Shown here: positions 1 through 7,825 of the stretch, one piece after another
Position numbering within the stretch: position 1 is the stretch's first letter
Layout: every line of letters starts with the position of its first letter
Source of the DNA: an uncultured bacterium
Lineage (GTDB): Bacteria > Bacillota > Clostridia > Lachnospirales > Lachnospiraceae
DNA: 14,028 bases
Direction of reading: 5' to 3'
Assembly: GCA_905214365.1 (NCBI GenBank)
Contig: CAJMMH010000039.1
Span: 1-14,028, forward strand
The notes under the pieces: model-generated
The model's database searches: none
What the model saw: only the letters and a program-made list of their open reading frames with translations
Told to the model about the DNA's origin: nothing
Made by a program: the position numbers and the translations under genes

Positions 1-490
1 ATGGCTGAATCTGCTTGATGACGGCGGAATCCTGTATCAGATCTGCAAGGCGCTAGGCCTTCCAACGTTCAGCCTGGTCGGGACAAACGGCGCGATTGTA
101 TTCGGTATGGTGTATAACTATCTGCCGTTCATGGTGCTGCCGCTGTACAACGTACTGGCGAAGATTGATGAAAACGTCCTTAACGCGGCGAGAGATCTTG
201 GCGCAAATGAGTTTCAGGTATTTTATAAGGTAATGCTTCCGCTGAGTTTTCCTGGCGTCATCAGCGGAATTACGATGGTATTTGTCCCGTCGCTGACAAC
301 ATTCGCGATTTCAGATCTGCTGGGCGCACGTAAGATTCTTCTGATCGGAAATATCATTGAGCAGGAGTTTTCCACGGCGAACAACTGGCATCTGGGTTCC
401 GGCCTGTCGTTAGTTCTGATGGTATTTATTCTGATCAGCATGGCGCTGCTGGAACGCTACGATAAAAACGGGGAGGGAACCGCACTGTGA
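1..490 (+). CDS. potB: Polyamine ABC transporter permease PotB (5'-truncated)
   Basis: Inner permease subunit of a spermidine/putrescine importer. The reading frame is open from base 2 and runs off the left edge, so only the C-terminal part (about 163 residues) is present; the first ATG inside it (107) is internal, not the true start. The cytoplasmic EAA loop that docks on the ATPase is visible (NAARDLGANEF, then KVMLPLSFPGVISG), followed by two hydrophobic membrane segments. It ends in a TGATG overlap with the next permease gene, which implies translational coupling. The assignment to the PotB rather than the PotC subunit rests on gene order (B-C-D) and on the family's usual EAA loop. The ATPase gene potA is expected to the left but is not in the window. 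Confidence 0.9.
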   Translation, partial: WLNLLDDGGILYQICKALGLPTFSLVGTNGAIVFGMVYNYLPFMVLPLYNVLAKIDENVLNAARDLGANEFQVFYKVMLPLSFPGVISGITMVFVPSLTTFAISDLLGARKILLIGNIIEQEFSTANNWHLGSGLSLVLMVFILISMALLERYDKNGEGTAL

Positions 491-1275
491 TGAAACGAAT
501 CGGGAGCTTTTGCTCTAAAATTTATCTGACATTGATTTTCGTGTTCCTGTATGCCCCGATTGCTACCCTTATTGTATTTTCCTTCAATGATGGAAAGGGA
601 AGCCGCTGGAAGGGCTTTTCACTGCGGTGGTATGAGGATCTGTTTAATAGCCGCATTATTATGGAGGCGCTGAGCAACACACTGATGATTGCGTTGATTT
701 CCTCGCTGGCTGCGGTTGTAATTGGAACGCTGACCTGTATTGGTATCCAGGCGCTGAAGGGTATGCCGAAGACGGTCTACATGGCATTAAACAACATTCC
801 GCTGCTGAACTCCGACCTGGTAACCGGCCTGTCTCTGATGCTGGTTTTTCTGACGGTTGGATGGAAGTTCGGGTATTCGACCATCCTGGTCGCGCACATT
901 ACATTCAACATTCCTTACGTGATATTGAGCGTTATGCCGAGACTGCGGCAGTGCAGCAAATATACGTACGAAGCGGCGATTGACCTTGGGGCAACGCCGG
1001 TAAGAGCTTTTATGAAGGTAGTATTTCCGGAACTGGTTCCGGGAATTTTCTCCGGATTCCTGCTGGCATTTACCATGTCGCTGGATGACTTTATCATTAC
1101 GTATTTTACCAGAGGAGCGGGAATTAACACACTGTCCACGCTCATTTACAGTGAGGTCAGAAAGGGAATCAAGCCGACCATGAACGCGCTGTCCACGCTG
1201 ATGTTTGTGTCTGTGCTGATCCTGCTGATTATCACTAATCTGCTTCCGCAGAAGAAAGGAACGAAAAAAGGATGA
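490..1275 (+). CDS. potC: Polyamine ABC transporter permease PotC
   Basis: Second membrane permease of the spermidine/putrescine importer, 261 residues, close to the usual PotC length. Hydrophobic segments are visible near the N-terminus (IYLTLIFVFLYAPIATLIVF), in the middle and at the C-terminus, which fits a six-span protein. The ATPase-docking EAA loop is clear: YEAAIDLGATPVRAF followed by KVVFPELVPGI. I place the start at ATG 490, which overlaps the potB stop as TGATG; an in-frame GTG directly before it (487) is possible but less typical. The gene ends ATGA with potD, so translation of B, C and D is probably coupled. Confidence 0.93.
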   Translation: MKRIGSFCSKIYLTLIFVFLYAPIATLIVFSFNDGKGSRWKGFSLRWYEDLFNSRIIMEALSNTLMIALISSLAAVVIGTLTCIGIQALKGMPKTVYMALNNIPLLNSDLVTGLSLMLVFLTVGWKFGYSTILVAHITFNIPYVILSVMPRLRQCSKYTYEAAIDLGATPVRAFMKVVFPELVPGIFSGFLLAFTMSLDDFIITYFTRGAGINTLSTLIYSEVRKGIKPTMNALSTLMFVSVLILLIITNLLPQKKGTKKG

Positions 1276-2339
1276 AAAAGAGAGTACTTGCAATGGCAAT
1301 GACCGCAGCAATGGCTGCAGCTTCTATGGGAACCTCTGTACCGGCATTAGCAGATGAGAAGTATCCGAATGGACAGCTGAAGGTGTATAACTGGGGCGAA
1401 TATATTGACGAAGATCTGATTTACGAATTTGAAAAAGAATATGGAATTGAGGTAATCTACGATACCTTTGATACCAATGAAGTTATGTATCCGAAGATTG
1501 AGGCGGATTCAAGCATGTATGATGTGGTCTGTCCATCTGATTACATGATTGAAAAAATGATCAGCAATGACCTGCTTCAGGAACTCGACTGGGACAAGAT
1601 CCCGAATGCCGAAAACCTTGGCGATATTTACATGGAGAGCTGCCAGGCATTTGATCCGGACAACAAATATTGTGTTCCGTATACCTTTGGAACGGTCGGT
1701 ATCCTGTATAACACCGATATGGTTGACGAGGATGCGGTGATTGACAGCTGGGATGTTCTCTGGGATGAAACTTATAAGGATGATATCATCATGCAGGATT
1801 CCGTGCGCGATGCATTTATGATTTCACTGAAGCGCCTTGGATATTCGGCAAACTCCACCGATCCGGATGAACTGGAAGAGGCAATGAAGGAGCTGAAGAT
1901 TCAGTCCAAGCTGAACAAAGCGTACGCAATCGACGAAGTGCGCGATAAGATGATTAATGGCGCAGCTGCAATCGGCGTGATTTATTCCGGCGAGTACATG
2001 TACTGCAAGGAGGAAAATGAGGATCTGGCATATGTTGTTCCGAAGGAAGGCTCCAATATCTGGTATGACGGCTGGGTAATCACCAAGGATTCCAAGAACG
2101 TAGAGAATGCGTACAAGTGGCTGAACTTCATCTGCGATCCGGATGTAGCGCTTGCAAACTTTGAGTATATCTATTATGCAACTCCGAACGTAGCGGCGCA
2201 GGAAATGATCGACGAGGATCTTCTGAATGATCCGGGTATATTTCCTGATGAAGACCTGATCAAAAAGTGCGAGGTTTACACCTACCTGGGCGAGGACGCG
2301 GAAGACGAGTACTATGAGCTGTGGAAGCAGGTAAAATAA
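1272..2339 (+). CDS. potD: Spermidine/putrescine-binding protein PotD
   Basis: Extracytoplasmic solute-binding protein that delivers polyamines to PotBC, 355 residues. The mature part begins with the family pattern KVYNWGEYIDEDLI; W41, E43 and Y44 match ligand-contacting positions of E. coli PotD, as do the SDY at 89-91, D176 and W264/D266. The equivalent of the E. coli Trp229 position appears to be Tyr (IYSGEYMY). The N-terminus is a signal peptide with a basic start, a hydrophobic core and an ALA site near residues 25-27. There is no cysteine in the first 80 residues, so no lipobox, which is unusual for a Gram-positive binding protein. The start overlaps the potC stop as ATGA, with an A/G-rich ribosome binding site in the end of potC. 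Residue matches are from memory of the family, not from an alignment. Confidence 0.93.
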   Translation: MKKRVLAMAMTAAMAAASMGTSVPALADEKYPNGQLKVYNWGEYIDEDLIYEFEKEYGIEVIYDTFDTNEVMYPKIEADSSMYDVVCPSDYMIEKMISNDLLQELDWDKIPNAENLGDIYMESCQAFDPDNKYCVPYTFGTVGILYNTDMVDEDAVIDSWDVLWDETYKDDIIMQDSVRDAFMISLKRLGYSANSTDPDELEEAMKELKIQSKLNKAYAIDEVRDKMINGAAAIGVIYSGEYMYCKEENEDLAYVVPKEGSNIWYDGWVITKDSKNVENAYKWLNFICDPDVALANFEYIYYATPNVAAQEMIDEDLLNDPGIFPDEDLIKKCEVYTYLGEDAEDEYYELWKQVK

Positions 2340-2721
2340 AATGAATACAGGAAATTAGCTCAAAACAATTTATAGAAAGTCAATAATTGTGAAAAATTTG
2401 ACAAAAGTGTGTTTTGAGAAAATTTTTCCTTGAAAAAAGCGTATGCATGTATTACAATATCAGTACAGTATCTCCGGTAAAACCAGCTGTAAAAGCAGCT
2501 GCTGAAAGCTCCAGAGGTACATATAACTGCAATCATGTGTTCCAGGAAGCTTGTTGTGCCTGTGTTTGCAAGCGGATTTTTTGTCGGGAGTATTGGAACT
2601 TTTTGAGGCGTACGAGGCGTGTATGTTGATGAAATTTCGGTGTTCTCGGCAAAAAATTCGCCGCAAAGGTAGGTACATAAGAGCTTTCAGGAGCACATAA
2701 ATAAAAAAGGAGGATACGACA
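2340..2721. other. Long intergenic gap between potD and the ferredoxin gene
   Basis: No convincing coding sequence lies in these 382 bases. Just after potD an AT-rich inverted repeat, CTCAAAAC (2359-2366) with GTTTTGAG (2411-2418), is followed by a short T run and may be a weak terminator. A good promoter follows at 2430-2458. The remaining 250 or so bases would form an untranslated leader for the ferredoxin gene. It holds a 5-bp GCTTG/CAAGC hairpin (2549-2573) followed by six T (2577-2582), which is terminator-like but weak. I recognise no known riboswitch or T-box. Confidence 0.5.
2430..2458 (+). promoter_or_regulatory. Sigma-A type promoter for the ferredoxin gene
   Basis: TTGAAA (2430-2435), a 17-base spacer, then TACAAT (2453-2458). 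Each hexamer matches the consensus in five of six positions. Transcription would begin near 2465, about 255 bases before the ferredoxin start codon. Confidence 0.6.
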
Positions 2722-2892
2722 ATGGCATACAAGATCAGTGACGAGTGCCTTTCCTGTGGTTCCTGCGAGGGCGAGTGCCCGGTAGGCGCAATCTCTGAGG
2801 GAGAGCAGCATTATCAGATCGACGAGGAAGCTTGCATTTCCTGCGGCAGCTGCGCAGCGGTCTGTCCGGTAGGCGCAATCGCCGAAGAGTAA
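2722..2892 (+). CDS. Clostridial 2[4Fe-4S] ferredoxin
   Basis: Small soluble electron carrier of 56 residues, the normal size for bacterial 8-cysteine ferredoxins, which pass low-potential electrons between enzymes such as pyruvate:ferredoxin oxidoreductase, hydrogenase and Rnf. Two cluster motifs of the form CxxCxxCxxxCP are complete: C9, C12, C15, C19-P and C38, C41, C44, C48-P. The two halves show the usual internal duplication, each ending in CPVGAI. The start is fixed by a strong AGGAGG (2708-2713) eight bases upstream. It has its own promoter, long leader and terminator, so it is probably monocistronic. It faces the MerR-type gene tail to tail. The redox partner cannot be told from context. 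Confidence 0.96.
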   Translation: MAYKISDECLSCGSCEGECPVGAISEGEQHYQIDEEACISCGSCAAVCPVGAIAEE

Positions 2893-2908
2893 GTAAGAGA
2901 CATAAAGG

Positions 2909-2966
2909 AAAAGCAGACGCCGGGAGCGGGGACATCCGCAAACCGGTGGTCTGCTTTCTTTTTTTA
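2909..2966 (+). terminator. Terminator of the ferredoxin gene (possibly bidirectional)
   Basis: AAGCAGAC (2911-2918) pairs with GTCTGCTT (2949-2956), with an inner GCGG/CCGC hairpin, followed by a T-rich run ending near 2965. It lies between two convergent genes; on the minus strand the same stem is followed by TTTTCC, so it may also stop the MerR-type transcript. Confidence 0.8.
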
Positions 2967-3749
2967 CTATTTCCGCCGCTTTCTTCGATTTGCGCCGGAG
3001 TGCGAAGCAGCCGCTTCCTGCATGGTTCGCTGGTGGCTTCGCAGCGTTTCATCAAGCTGTTGGAAATGCAGTTCTTCCTGTTCCTGACGCAGGCGCAGGA
3101 GAGCGTCGATTTCACTCAGAAGGCGGTCTCCGATCTGGTCAGACAGCAGATTTCCAAACTGTCCGGCCTGCTGCTGGAGCGCCTGTGAGACAACATTGGT
3201 CATAACTGTCTGAAACTCCTGCAGGCGTTCGCTGCGTGACGGCTCCGGAGCCATACGGGAAAGCGGAATTACGTTCGTTGGAAGACTGTCAGCATCGGGT
3301 GCAGCAGCACCGTGCTTGACGGCATCCGGTGTTTCGTGAAGTGTTGTGTCATTGGCGGCATTCATGGCGGAATCGTCAGAAGAACTGGAAGCCGCCGCCT
3401 GCGCCGCCGTTTGGCTGCAGGCATCCTGACTGCCGGCTTCCGCTTCGAGCATCTGCTCCGCGGCGATCCGGTTCATCTCGTCGGCCACCAGAGAGATAAA
3501 TTCAAACTCATCGTCATCCAGGCGGTCAAGTCTTGGAAGGATCAGTTTAATTGCTTTCAGCAGATAGCCGGCTTCTTTCAGTCGTTTGATCCGTTCAAAT
3601 ACAAGCAGGTGGTTTTCTGTATAGTAGCGGTGCCCCAGTTCATTTCGGGGGATGTCCATCCCCAGTTCCTCTTCCCAGTATCGCAGTACATGAGTTTCTA
3701 CATGAAGCTTTTTTGATGCATCGGATATCAGATATCGTGTTTCATTCAT
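2967..3749 (-). CDS. MerR-type HTH protein with coiled-coil C-terminus
   Basis: 260 residues. Residues 1-75 form a MerR-like winged helix-turn-helix (YLISDASKKLHVETHVLRYW, then GHRYYTENHLLVFERIKRLKEAGY), so DNA binding is expected. Residues about 95-165 are Ala/Ser/Asp-rich low complexity. Residues about 170-245 are Gln/Glu/Leu-rich and likely a coiled coil. The protein ends in the basic tail RRKRRK. It has no drug-binding (GyrI-like) or metal-binding domain, so the inducer is unclear. The overall plan (MerR-like HTH, linker, coiled coil, basic tail) recalls RacA-like chromosome-organising proteins as much as classical MerR activators; that is inference. The start at 3749 has a G-rich ribosome binding site. 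The gene is divergent from the ABC exporter, which it might regulate. Confidence 0.8.
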   Translation of the reverse strand: MNETRYLISDASKKLHVETHVLRYWEEELGMDIPRNELGHRYYTENHLLVFERIKRLKEAGYLLKAIKLILPRLDRLDDDEFEFISLVADEMNRIAAEQMLEAEAGSQDACSQTAAQAAASSSSDDSAMNAANDTTLHETPDAVKHGAAAPDADSLPTNVIPLSRMAPEPSRSERLQEFQTVMTNVVSQALQQQAGQFGNLLSDQIGDRLLSEIDALLRLRQEQEELHFQQLDETLRSHQRTMQEAAASHSGANRRKRRK

Positions 3750-3837
3750 AGTTTAAGAAATCCCCCCTTTGACAGCCGGCCGGTTCAGCTGCCTATTCTG
3801 GCGTATTCATTCGGATTTACCGGCTTTATTCTTCTAC

Positions 3838-3867
3838 AGTATAACAAAAGAGGAACATGCCGGACAA
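3838..3867 (-). promoter_or_regulatory. Promoter of the MerR-type gene
   Basis: Read on the minus strand: TTGTCC (3862-3867), an 18-base spacer, then TATACT (3838-3843) preceded by TGT, i.e. an extended -10 element. The start codon is about 90 bases downstream. On the plus strand the same site reads TATAAC, but its -35 partner there is poor. Confidence 0.5.
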
Positions 3868-3962
3868 AAAATCTATCGCGTAAATCGCCGGAAACTGCAT
3901 GCAGACAGAGACTTAGCGGAAGCAGGGACTGTGAGGATGACAAAAAATGAAATGTTTCTACA

Positions 3963-3991
3963 TTGCGAAAGAAAAAATATCCCATTATACT
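3963..3991 (+). promoter_or_regulatory. Promoter of the ABC exporter operon
   Basis: TTGCGA (3963-3968), a 17-base spacer, then TATACT (3986-3991), about 40 bases before the start codon of the first half-transporter. The hexamer AATATC occurs twice (3976-3981 and 3993-3998), 17 bases apart, on either side of the -10 element, and could be part of an operator. The other stretch between the divergent genes (3868-3960) shows nothing recognisable. Confidence 0.6.
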
Positions 3992-4030
3992 TAATATCAG
4001 AGAGTACATGAGAAAAGAAAGGGGAAAAGA

Positions 4031-5743
4031 ATGAAACAGATTTTTCAGTTTTTGCGCCCTTATGTCGGAAGGATGACAGTTGGGTTGGCGATTAAGGTGA
4101 CAGCGACGATTGTCGAGCTGCTGATTCCGTGGGCGTTGTCCGTTATGATTGATGATGTGATTCCGCAGAATCAGGTTGGACTGATTTTCGGATGGGGCGG
4201 TGTGATGATTTTGTTTGCGGTGGCTGCGCTGGCAGGAAATATCATCGCGAACCGGATGGCTTCACTGGTTGCAAGAAATACGACGGAGCGGATCCGTCTG
4301 CAGCTGTACAGTAAGATCAGTTTTTTATCATCGAGACAGCAGGAGGCATTTACGATGCCATCCCTGATTTCAAGAGCGACATCGGATACGTATAACATTC
4401 ACCAGATGCTTGGACAGATGCAGCGTCTCGGCGTGCGCCAGCCGATTATGCTGGTGGGAGGTTTGCTGGTTACGCTGACCATGGACGCGCAGCTGACACT
4501 GATTATGCTGATTATGATTCCGTTTATGGCGGTGCTTGTGTATCTGTTCAGCAGCCGCGGAGTTCCGATGTACGGGAAAGTTCAGGAGACGCAGGACCGG
4601 TTTGTGCGTCTGGTCCGCGAGGATACGACCGGAATCCGTGTGATTAAGGCACTGTCGAAAACAGATACCGAGCGGAAGAAGTTTTCAAAGATCAGCAAGG
4701 AATTAGTGGACCGGGACTGGAAGGCAGGTATGGTGATGGGAGCAATGAATCCGATCATGGGCTTTCTGCTGAATCTTGGCATGGTGCTTGTTATTTACTG
4801 CGGCGCGCTCCGCGTCAACAGCGGTCTGACCAAGCCAGGCGTTATCATGGCGTTCATGTCGTATGTGACTGTTATTTTAAACTCGATTCTGTTTTTATCC
4901 CGTATGTTTGTTACATTTTCCAAGGCGAGCGCTTCCGCAAAGCGTATTACGGAGGTTCTGAACCAGCCGGAGGAGCTTTGTGTTGAGGAAAAGCTGCGCA
5001 GAGATTTTTCGGCGCATATTGTATTTGATCAGGTTTCCTTTGGATATGAGGGTGGAGAGCACAGCCTGAAGAATATCAGCTTTGAGGTGGGATATGGAAA
5101 AACGCTTGGAATTATCGGAGCGACCGGATCCGGAAAATCAACGATTATCAACCTGCTGATGCGTTATTATGATCCGCAGGAAGGCGCGGTATTTATCAAT
5201 GGTCTGGATGTGCGTGCCTATACCGGAAAGGAACTGAAAACCATGTTTGGCGTTGCGTTCCAGAATGATGTTATTTTCCATGATACGATCCGTGAAAATA
5301 TTAGTTTTGGAAGAAATATTTCTGATGAAGAAATCTGGAGAGCGGTGAAGGCTGCGCAGGCGGAGGATTTTGTCCGGGAAAAGGGATTGGATTTTATGCT
5401 GGCAATCCGCGGCATGAATCTGTCCGGCGGGCAGAAGCAGCGTCTGTTAGTGGCACGCGCGCTTGCCGGGTCACCGCAGATTCTGGTACTGGATGATTCC
5501 TCCAGCGCACTGGATTACGCGACTGACGCAAGACTTCGCCGGGCCATTCATGACCACTATTCGGATGTCACGACAATTATTGTGGCACAACGTATCAGCT
5601 CAGTGATGAATGCGGACCGGATTTTGGTACTTGAGGACGGAGAGATTATCGGCGATGGTACGCATGAGCATTTGATGGAAACATGCGAAGTATACCGGGA
5701 GATCAGCGATTCACAGATGGGAGGCGGCGAGCTTGGAGCATAA
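4031..5743 (+). CDS. ABC exporter half-transporter, degenerate-site subunit
   Basis: 570-residue membrane-NBD fusion of the bacterial multidrug/lipid exporter type. The hydrophobic exporter domain spans about residues 12-300 and the ATPase domain about 328-565. Visible motifs: Walker A GATGSGKST (363-371), Q-loop Q411, signature LSGGQ (464-468), Walker B ILVLD (484-488). The residue after Walker B is Asp489 instead of the catalytic Glu, and the switch His is replaced by Gln520 (VAQRISS). This is the degenerate half seen in heterodimeric exporters such as TM287/288, LmrCD and BmrCD. Its intact LSGGQ would complete the working ATP site of the partner encoded next. Start ATG 4031 has a GAAAGGGG ribosome binding site. 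The substrate cannot be told from the sequence. Confidence 0.93.
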   Translation: MKQIFQFLRPYVGRMTVGLAIKVTATIVELLIPWALSVMIDDVIPQNQVGLIFGWGGVMILFAVAALAGNIIANRMASLVARNTTERIRLQLYSKISFLSSRQQEAFTMPSLISRATSDTYNIHQMLGQMQRLGVRQPIMLVGGLLVTLTMDAQLTLIMLIMIPFMAVLVYLFSSRGVPMYGKVQETQDRFVRLVREDTTGIRVIKALSKTDTERKKFSKISKELVDRDWKAGMVMGAMNPIMGFLLNLGMVLVIYCGALRVNSGLTKPGVIMAFMSYVTVILNSILFLSRMFVTFSKASASAKRITEVLNQPEELCVEEKLRRDFSAHIVFDQVSFGYEGGEHSLKNISFEVGYGKTLGIIGATGSGKSTIINLLMRYYDPQEGAVFINGLDVRAYTGKELKTMFGVAFQNDVIFHDTIRENISFGRNISDEEIWRAVKAAQAEDFVREKGLDFMLAIRGMNLSGGQKQRLLVARALAGSPQILVLDDSSSALDYATDARLRRAIHDHYSDVTTIIVAQRISSVMNADRILVLEDGEIIGDGTHEHLMETCEVYREISDSQMGGGELGA

Positions 5744-7640
5744 ACAGATTCACGATATTACGCTGGAAGAAATCGAGCAGGAGTGTGTGGAACATCAGAA
5801 AGAAAACGCAAAGCGCAATATGAGAGATGAGTGCCGGGATGTTGCCCGGATGCAGCGCGAAAAGCAGGAACAGCAGTTTCAGAAGGCCGGCGTCAGAAAA
5901 TCAAGTATTTTTTTACGGCTTGGAAAATATCTGCTCCGCTTTAAATGGTTGCTGTTTCTTGCGGTTGTACTCAGTATTACGTCAAACCTGCTGTCCCTGA
6001 TGGGACCGCGTTTGTCTGGTTACGCGATTGACGCAATCAGTCTGGGCGAGGGGAAGGTAGACATGCAGCGGGTAATCTATTACTGTATGCAGATGCTGGC
6101 AGTATTTGCGGCCTCTGCGGTGACGTCGTACCTGCTCCAGATTGTGATGCTGCAGGTAACTAGAAAAATCGTCTATACAATGAGAAAAGAAATCTTTGAT
6201 CACCTGCTCAAGCTGCCGGTCAGCTTTTACGATACCCATGCGTCCGGCGATATCATCAGCCGTATTACTTACGATGTTGATACAATCAATACCAGCCTTT
6301 CCAATGATGTGGTATCGCTGCTTGCGAGCGTACTGACTGTCGTTGGTTCTCTGATTATGATGATTACGATTTCGCCGCCGCTGGTTTTAATTTTCGCAGT
6401 AACGGTTCCATTCAGCATCTTTTTTACTAAGAAACTGACGTCGATTACCCGGCCACTGTTCCGTGCGCGGTCCGGAAAACTTGGCGAACTGAACGGTTTT
6501 ATTGAAGAAATGTTTTCCGGACAGAAGAGCCTGAAAGCGTACCATCAGGAGGTAAACACGATTCACCGGTTCCAGGCAAAGAATCAGGAGGCAGTCGATT
6601 CCTATTACCGCGCAGATTATATGGGAAGTATGGTTGGACCGTCCGTCAACCTGATCAACAACGTTTCGCTGTGCCTGGTAACGATTTTCGGAGCGTTGCT
6701 GTATCTGTTCAACCGGATCAGCCTTGGAAATATTTCATCTTTTGTCCTGTATTCAAGGCGGTTTTCCGGCCCGATCAACGAGTCGGCAAACATTATGAGT
6801 GAACTGCAGTCGTCCCTGGCTGCAGCGGAGCGTGTATTTCGTCTGATCGATGAGCTGCCGGAAGCGCCGGATGATGAAAGGGCGAAGGTGCTGAGCAATG
6901 TATACGGTGATGTGGAGTTAAAGCATGTGGACTTTAGCTATGTGCCGGAGCGGCCGCTGATCCGTGATCTGAACCTGAAAGCGGATCATGGAAAGCTGGT
7001 TGCAATTGTCGGCCCGACCGGAGCCGGGAAGACAACGATCATCAATCTGCTGATGCGTTTCTACGATATCAATGCCGGAGAAATTACGGTAGATGGAACG
7101 GAGACCAGAAGCATTACCCGTGACAGCCTGCGGAAGTCATTCGCAATGGTGCTGCAGGATACATGGCTGTTCCATGGCACGATTTTTGAAAATGTTGCTT
7201 ACGGAAATCCGAACGCGACGTTAGACGATGTGATTAAAGTCTGTAAGGCAGCGCGCATTCATAACTATATCATGCGCCTGCCGCAGAAGTACGATACCGT
7301 GCTCAGCGACGATGGAACCAATATTTCCAAAGGACAGAAACAGCTTCTGACCATTGCCCGCGCAATGCTTTTGGACGCGCATATGCTGATTCTGGACGAG
7401 GCGACTTCCAATGTCGATACCCGTACCGAGCAGCAGATCCAGGAAGCGATGCTGGAACTGATGAAAGGAAAGACCTGCTTTGTCATTGCGCACCGTCTGT
7501 CAACAATCCGCAATGCGGACACCATTCTGGTTGTCCGGGATGGTCAGATTGTGGAGCAGGGAACGCATGATAATCTGATGGAATGCAGGGGCTTCTACCG
7601 GAAGCTGTACGATTCGCAGTTTGCGGGACAGAGTATCTGA
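5733..7640 (+). CDS. ABC exporter half-transporter, catalytic subunit
   Basis: 635-residue partner of the preceding protein. A charged, helical-looking cytoplasmic extension of about 60 residues precedes the first membrane span (about 70-90), followed by the exporter membrane domain and an ATPase domain from about residue 390. Motifs: Walker A GPTGAGKTT (427-435), Q-loop Q475, Walker B MLILD with catalytic Glu556, switch His587 (IAHRLS). The signature is the altered ISKGQ (531-535), which faces the partner's degenerate site. The two proteins are therefore complementary. The start is TTG 5733, 11 bases inside the upstream gene, behind GGGAGGCGG; the next in-frame ATG would remove about 30 residues and has a weaker context. 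Confidence 0.93.
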   Translation: MEHKQIHDITLEEIEQECVEHQKENAKRNMRDECRDVARMQREKQEQQFQKAGVRKSSIFLRLGKYLLRFKWLLFLAVVLSITSNLLSLMGPRLSGYAIDAISLGEGKVDMQRVIYYCMQMLAVFAASAVTSYLLQIVMLQVTRKIVYTMRKEIFDHLLKLPVSFYDTHASGDIISRITYDVDTINTSLSNDVVSLLASVLTVVGSLIMMITISPPLVLIFAVTVPFSIFFTKKLTSITRPLFRARSGKLGELNGFIEEMFSGQKSLKAYHQEVNTIHRFQAKNQEAVDSYYRADYMGSMVGPSVNLINNVSLCLVTIFGALLYLFNRISLGNISSFVLYSRRFSGPINESANIMSELQSSLAAAERVFRLIDELPEAPDDERAKVLSNVYGDVELKHVDFSYVPERPLIRDLNLKADHGKLVAIVGPTGAGKTTIINLLMRFYDINAGEITVDGTETRSITRDSLRKSFAMVLQDTWLFHGTIFENVAYGNPNATLDDVIKVCKAARIHNYIMRLPQKYDTVLSDDGTNISKGQKQLLTIARAMLLDAHMLILDEATSNVDTRTEQQIQEAMLELMKGKTCFVIAHRLSTIRNADTILVVRDGQIVEQGTHDNLMECRGFYRKLYDSQFAGQSI

Positions 7641-7647
7641 TGAAAAG

Positions 7648-7683
7648 AGAACCGCGGAGTTCCGGAATGGATTCCGCGGTTCT
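7648..7683 (+). terminator. Hairpin ending the ABC exporter operon
   Basis: Perfect 11-bp stem AGAACCGCGGA (7648-7658) with TCCGCGGTTCT (7673-7683), eight bases after the stop codon. The following T tract is short (TTCTTG), so termination by this element alone is probable rather than certain. Confidence 0.6.
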
Positions 7684-7699
7684 TGCTGCCCTAAGCAAC

Positions 7700-7726
7700 A
7701 AAAAAGACTGTACAGAACCTGTACAG
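7700..7726 (-). terminator. Terminator of the first tRNA-Gln gene
   Basis: On the minus strand CTGTACAG, loop GTT, CTGTACAG, then TC and six T (A run at 7700-7705 on the plus strand). It begins about ten bases past the tRNA 3' end. Confidence 0.8.
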
Positions 7727-7735
7727 CCTTTCAAG

Positions 7736-7808
7736 CAGCGCTACCAGGATTCGAACCTGGAAAATGCTGGAGTCAGAGTCCAGTGCCTTACCGTTTGGCG
7801 ATAGCGCT
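7736..7808 (-). tRNA. tRNA-Gln (anticodon CUG), copy 1
   Basis: 73-nucleotide cloverleaf ending at discriminator G73; CCA is not encoded. Acceptor stem AGCGCTA/TAGCGCT, D arm GCC/GGC with loop AAACGGTAA, anticodon stem CTGGA/TCCAG with loop CTCTGAC giving anticodon CUG (reads CAG), and T arm CCAGG-TTCGAAT-CCTGG. The variable loop appears to be six bases. Its sequence is identical to the copy at 10560-10632. In most Firmicutes glutaminyl-tRNA is made by GluRS plus the GatCAB amidotransferase (family knowledge). Confidence 0.95.
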
Positions 7809-7825
7809 ATATGCGAACAAATAAT

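Noticed and set aside
787..1311. Long antisense open frame across potC and potD
   Set aside because: It is a low-complexity shadow of potC with no family resemblance and no ribosome binding site.
2414..2629. Open frame of about 70 codons before the ferredoxin gene
   Set aside because: It starts upstream of the best promoter, has no ribosome binding site, and its composition does not look like a protein.
2465..2707. T-box or known riboswitch in the ferredoxin leader
   Set aside because: No T-box sequence, specifier hairpin or conserved riboswitch core could be identified by eye.
3937..4011. Small open frame just before the ABC exporter
   Set aside because: It overlaps the exporter promoter hexamers and lacks a convincing ribosome binding site.
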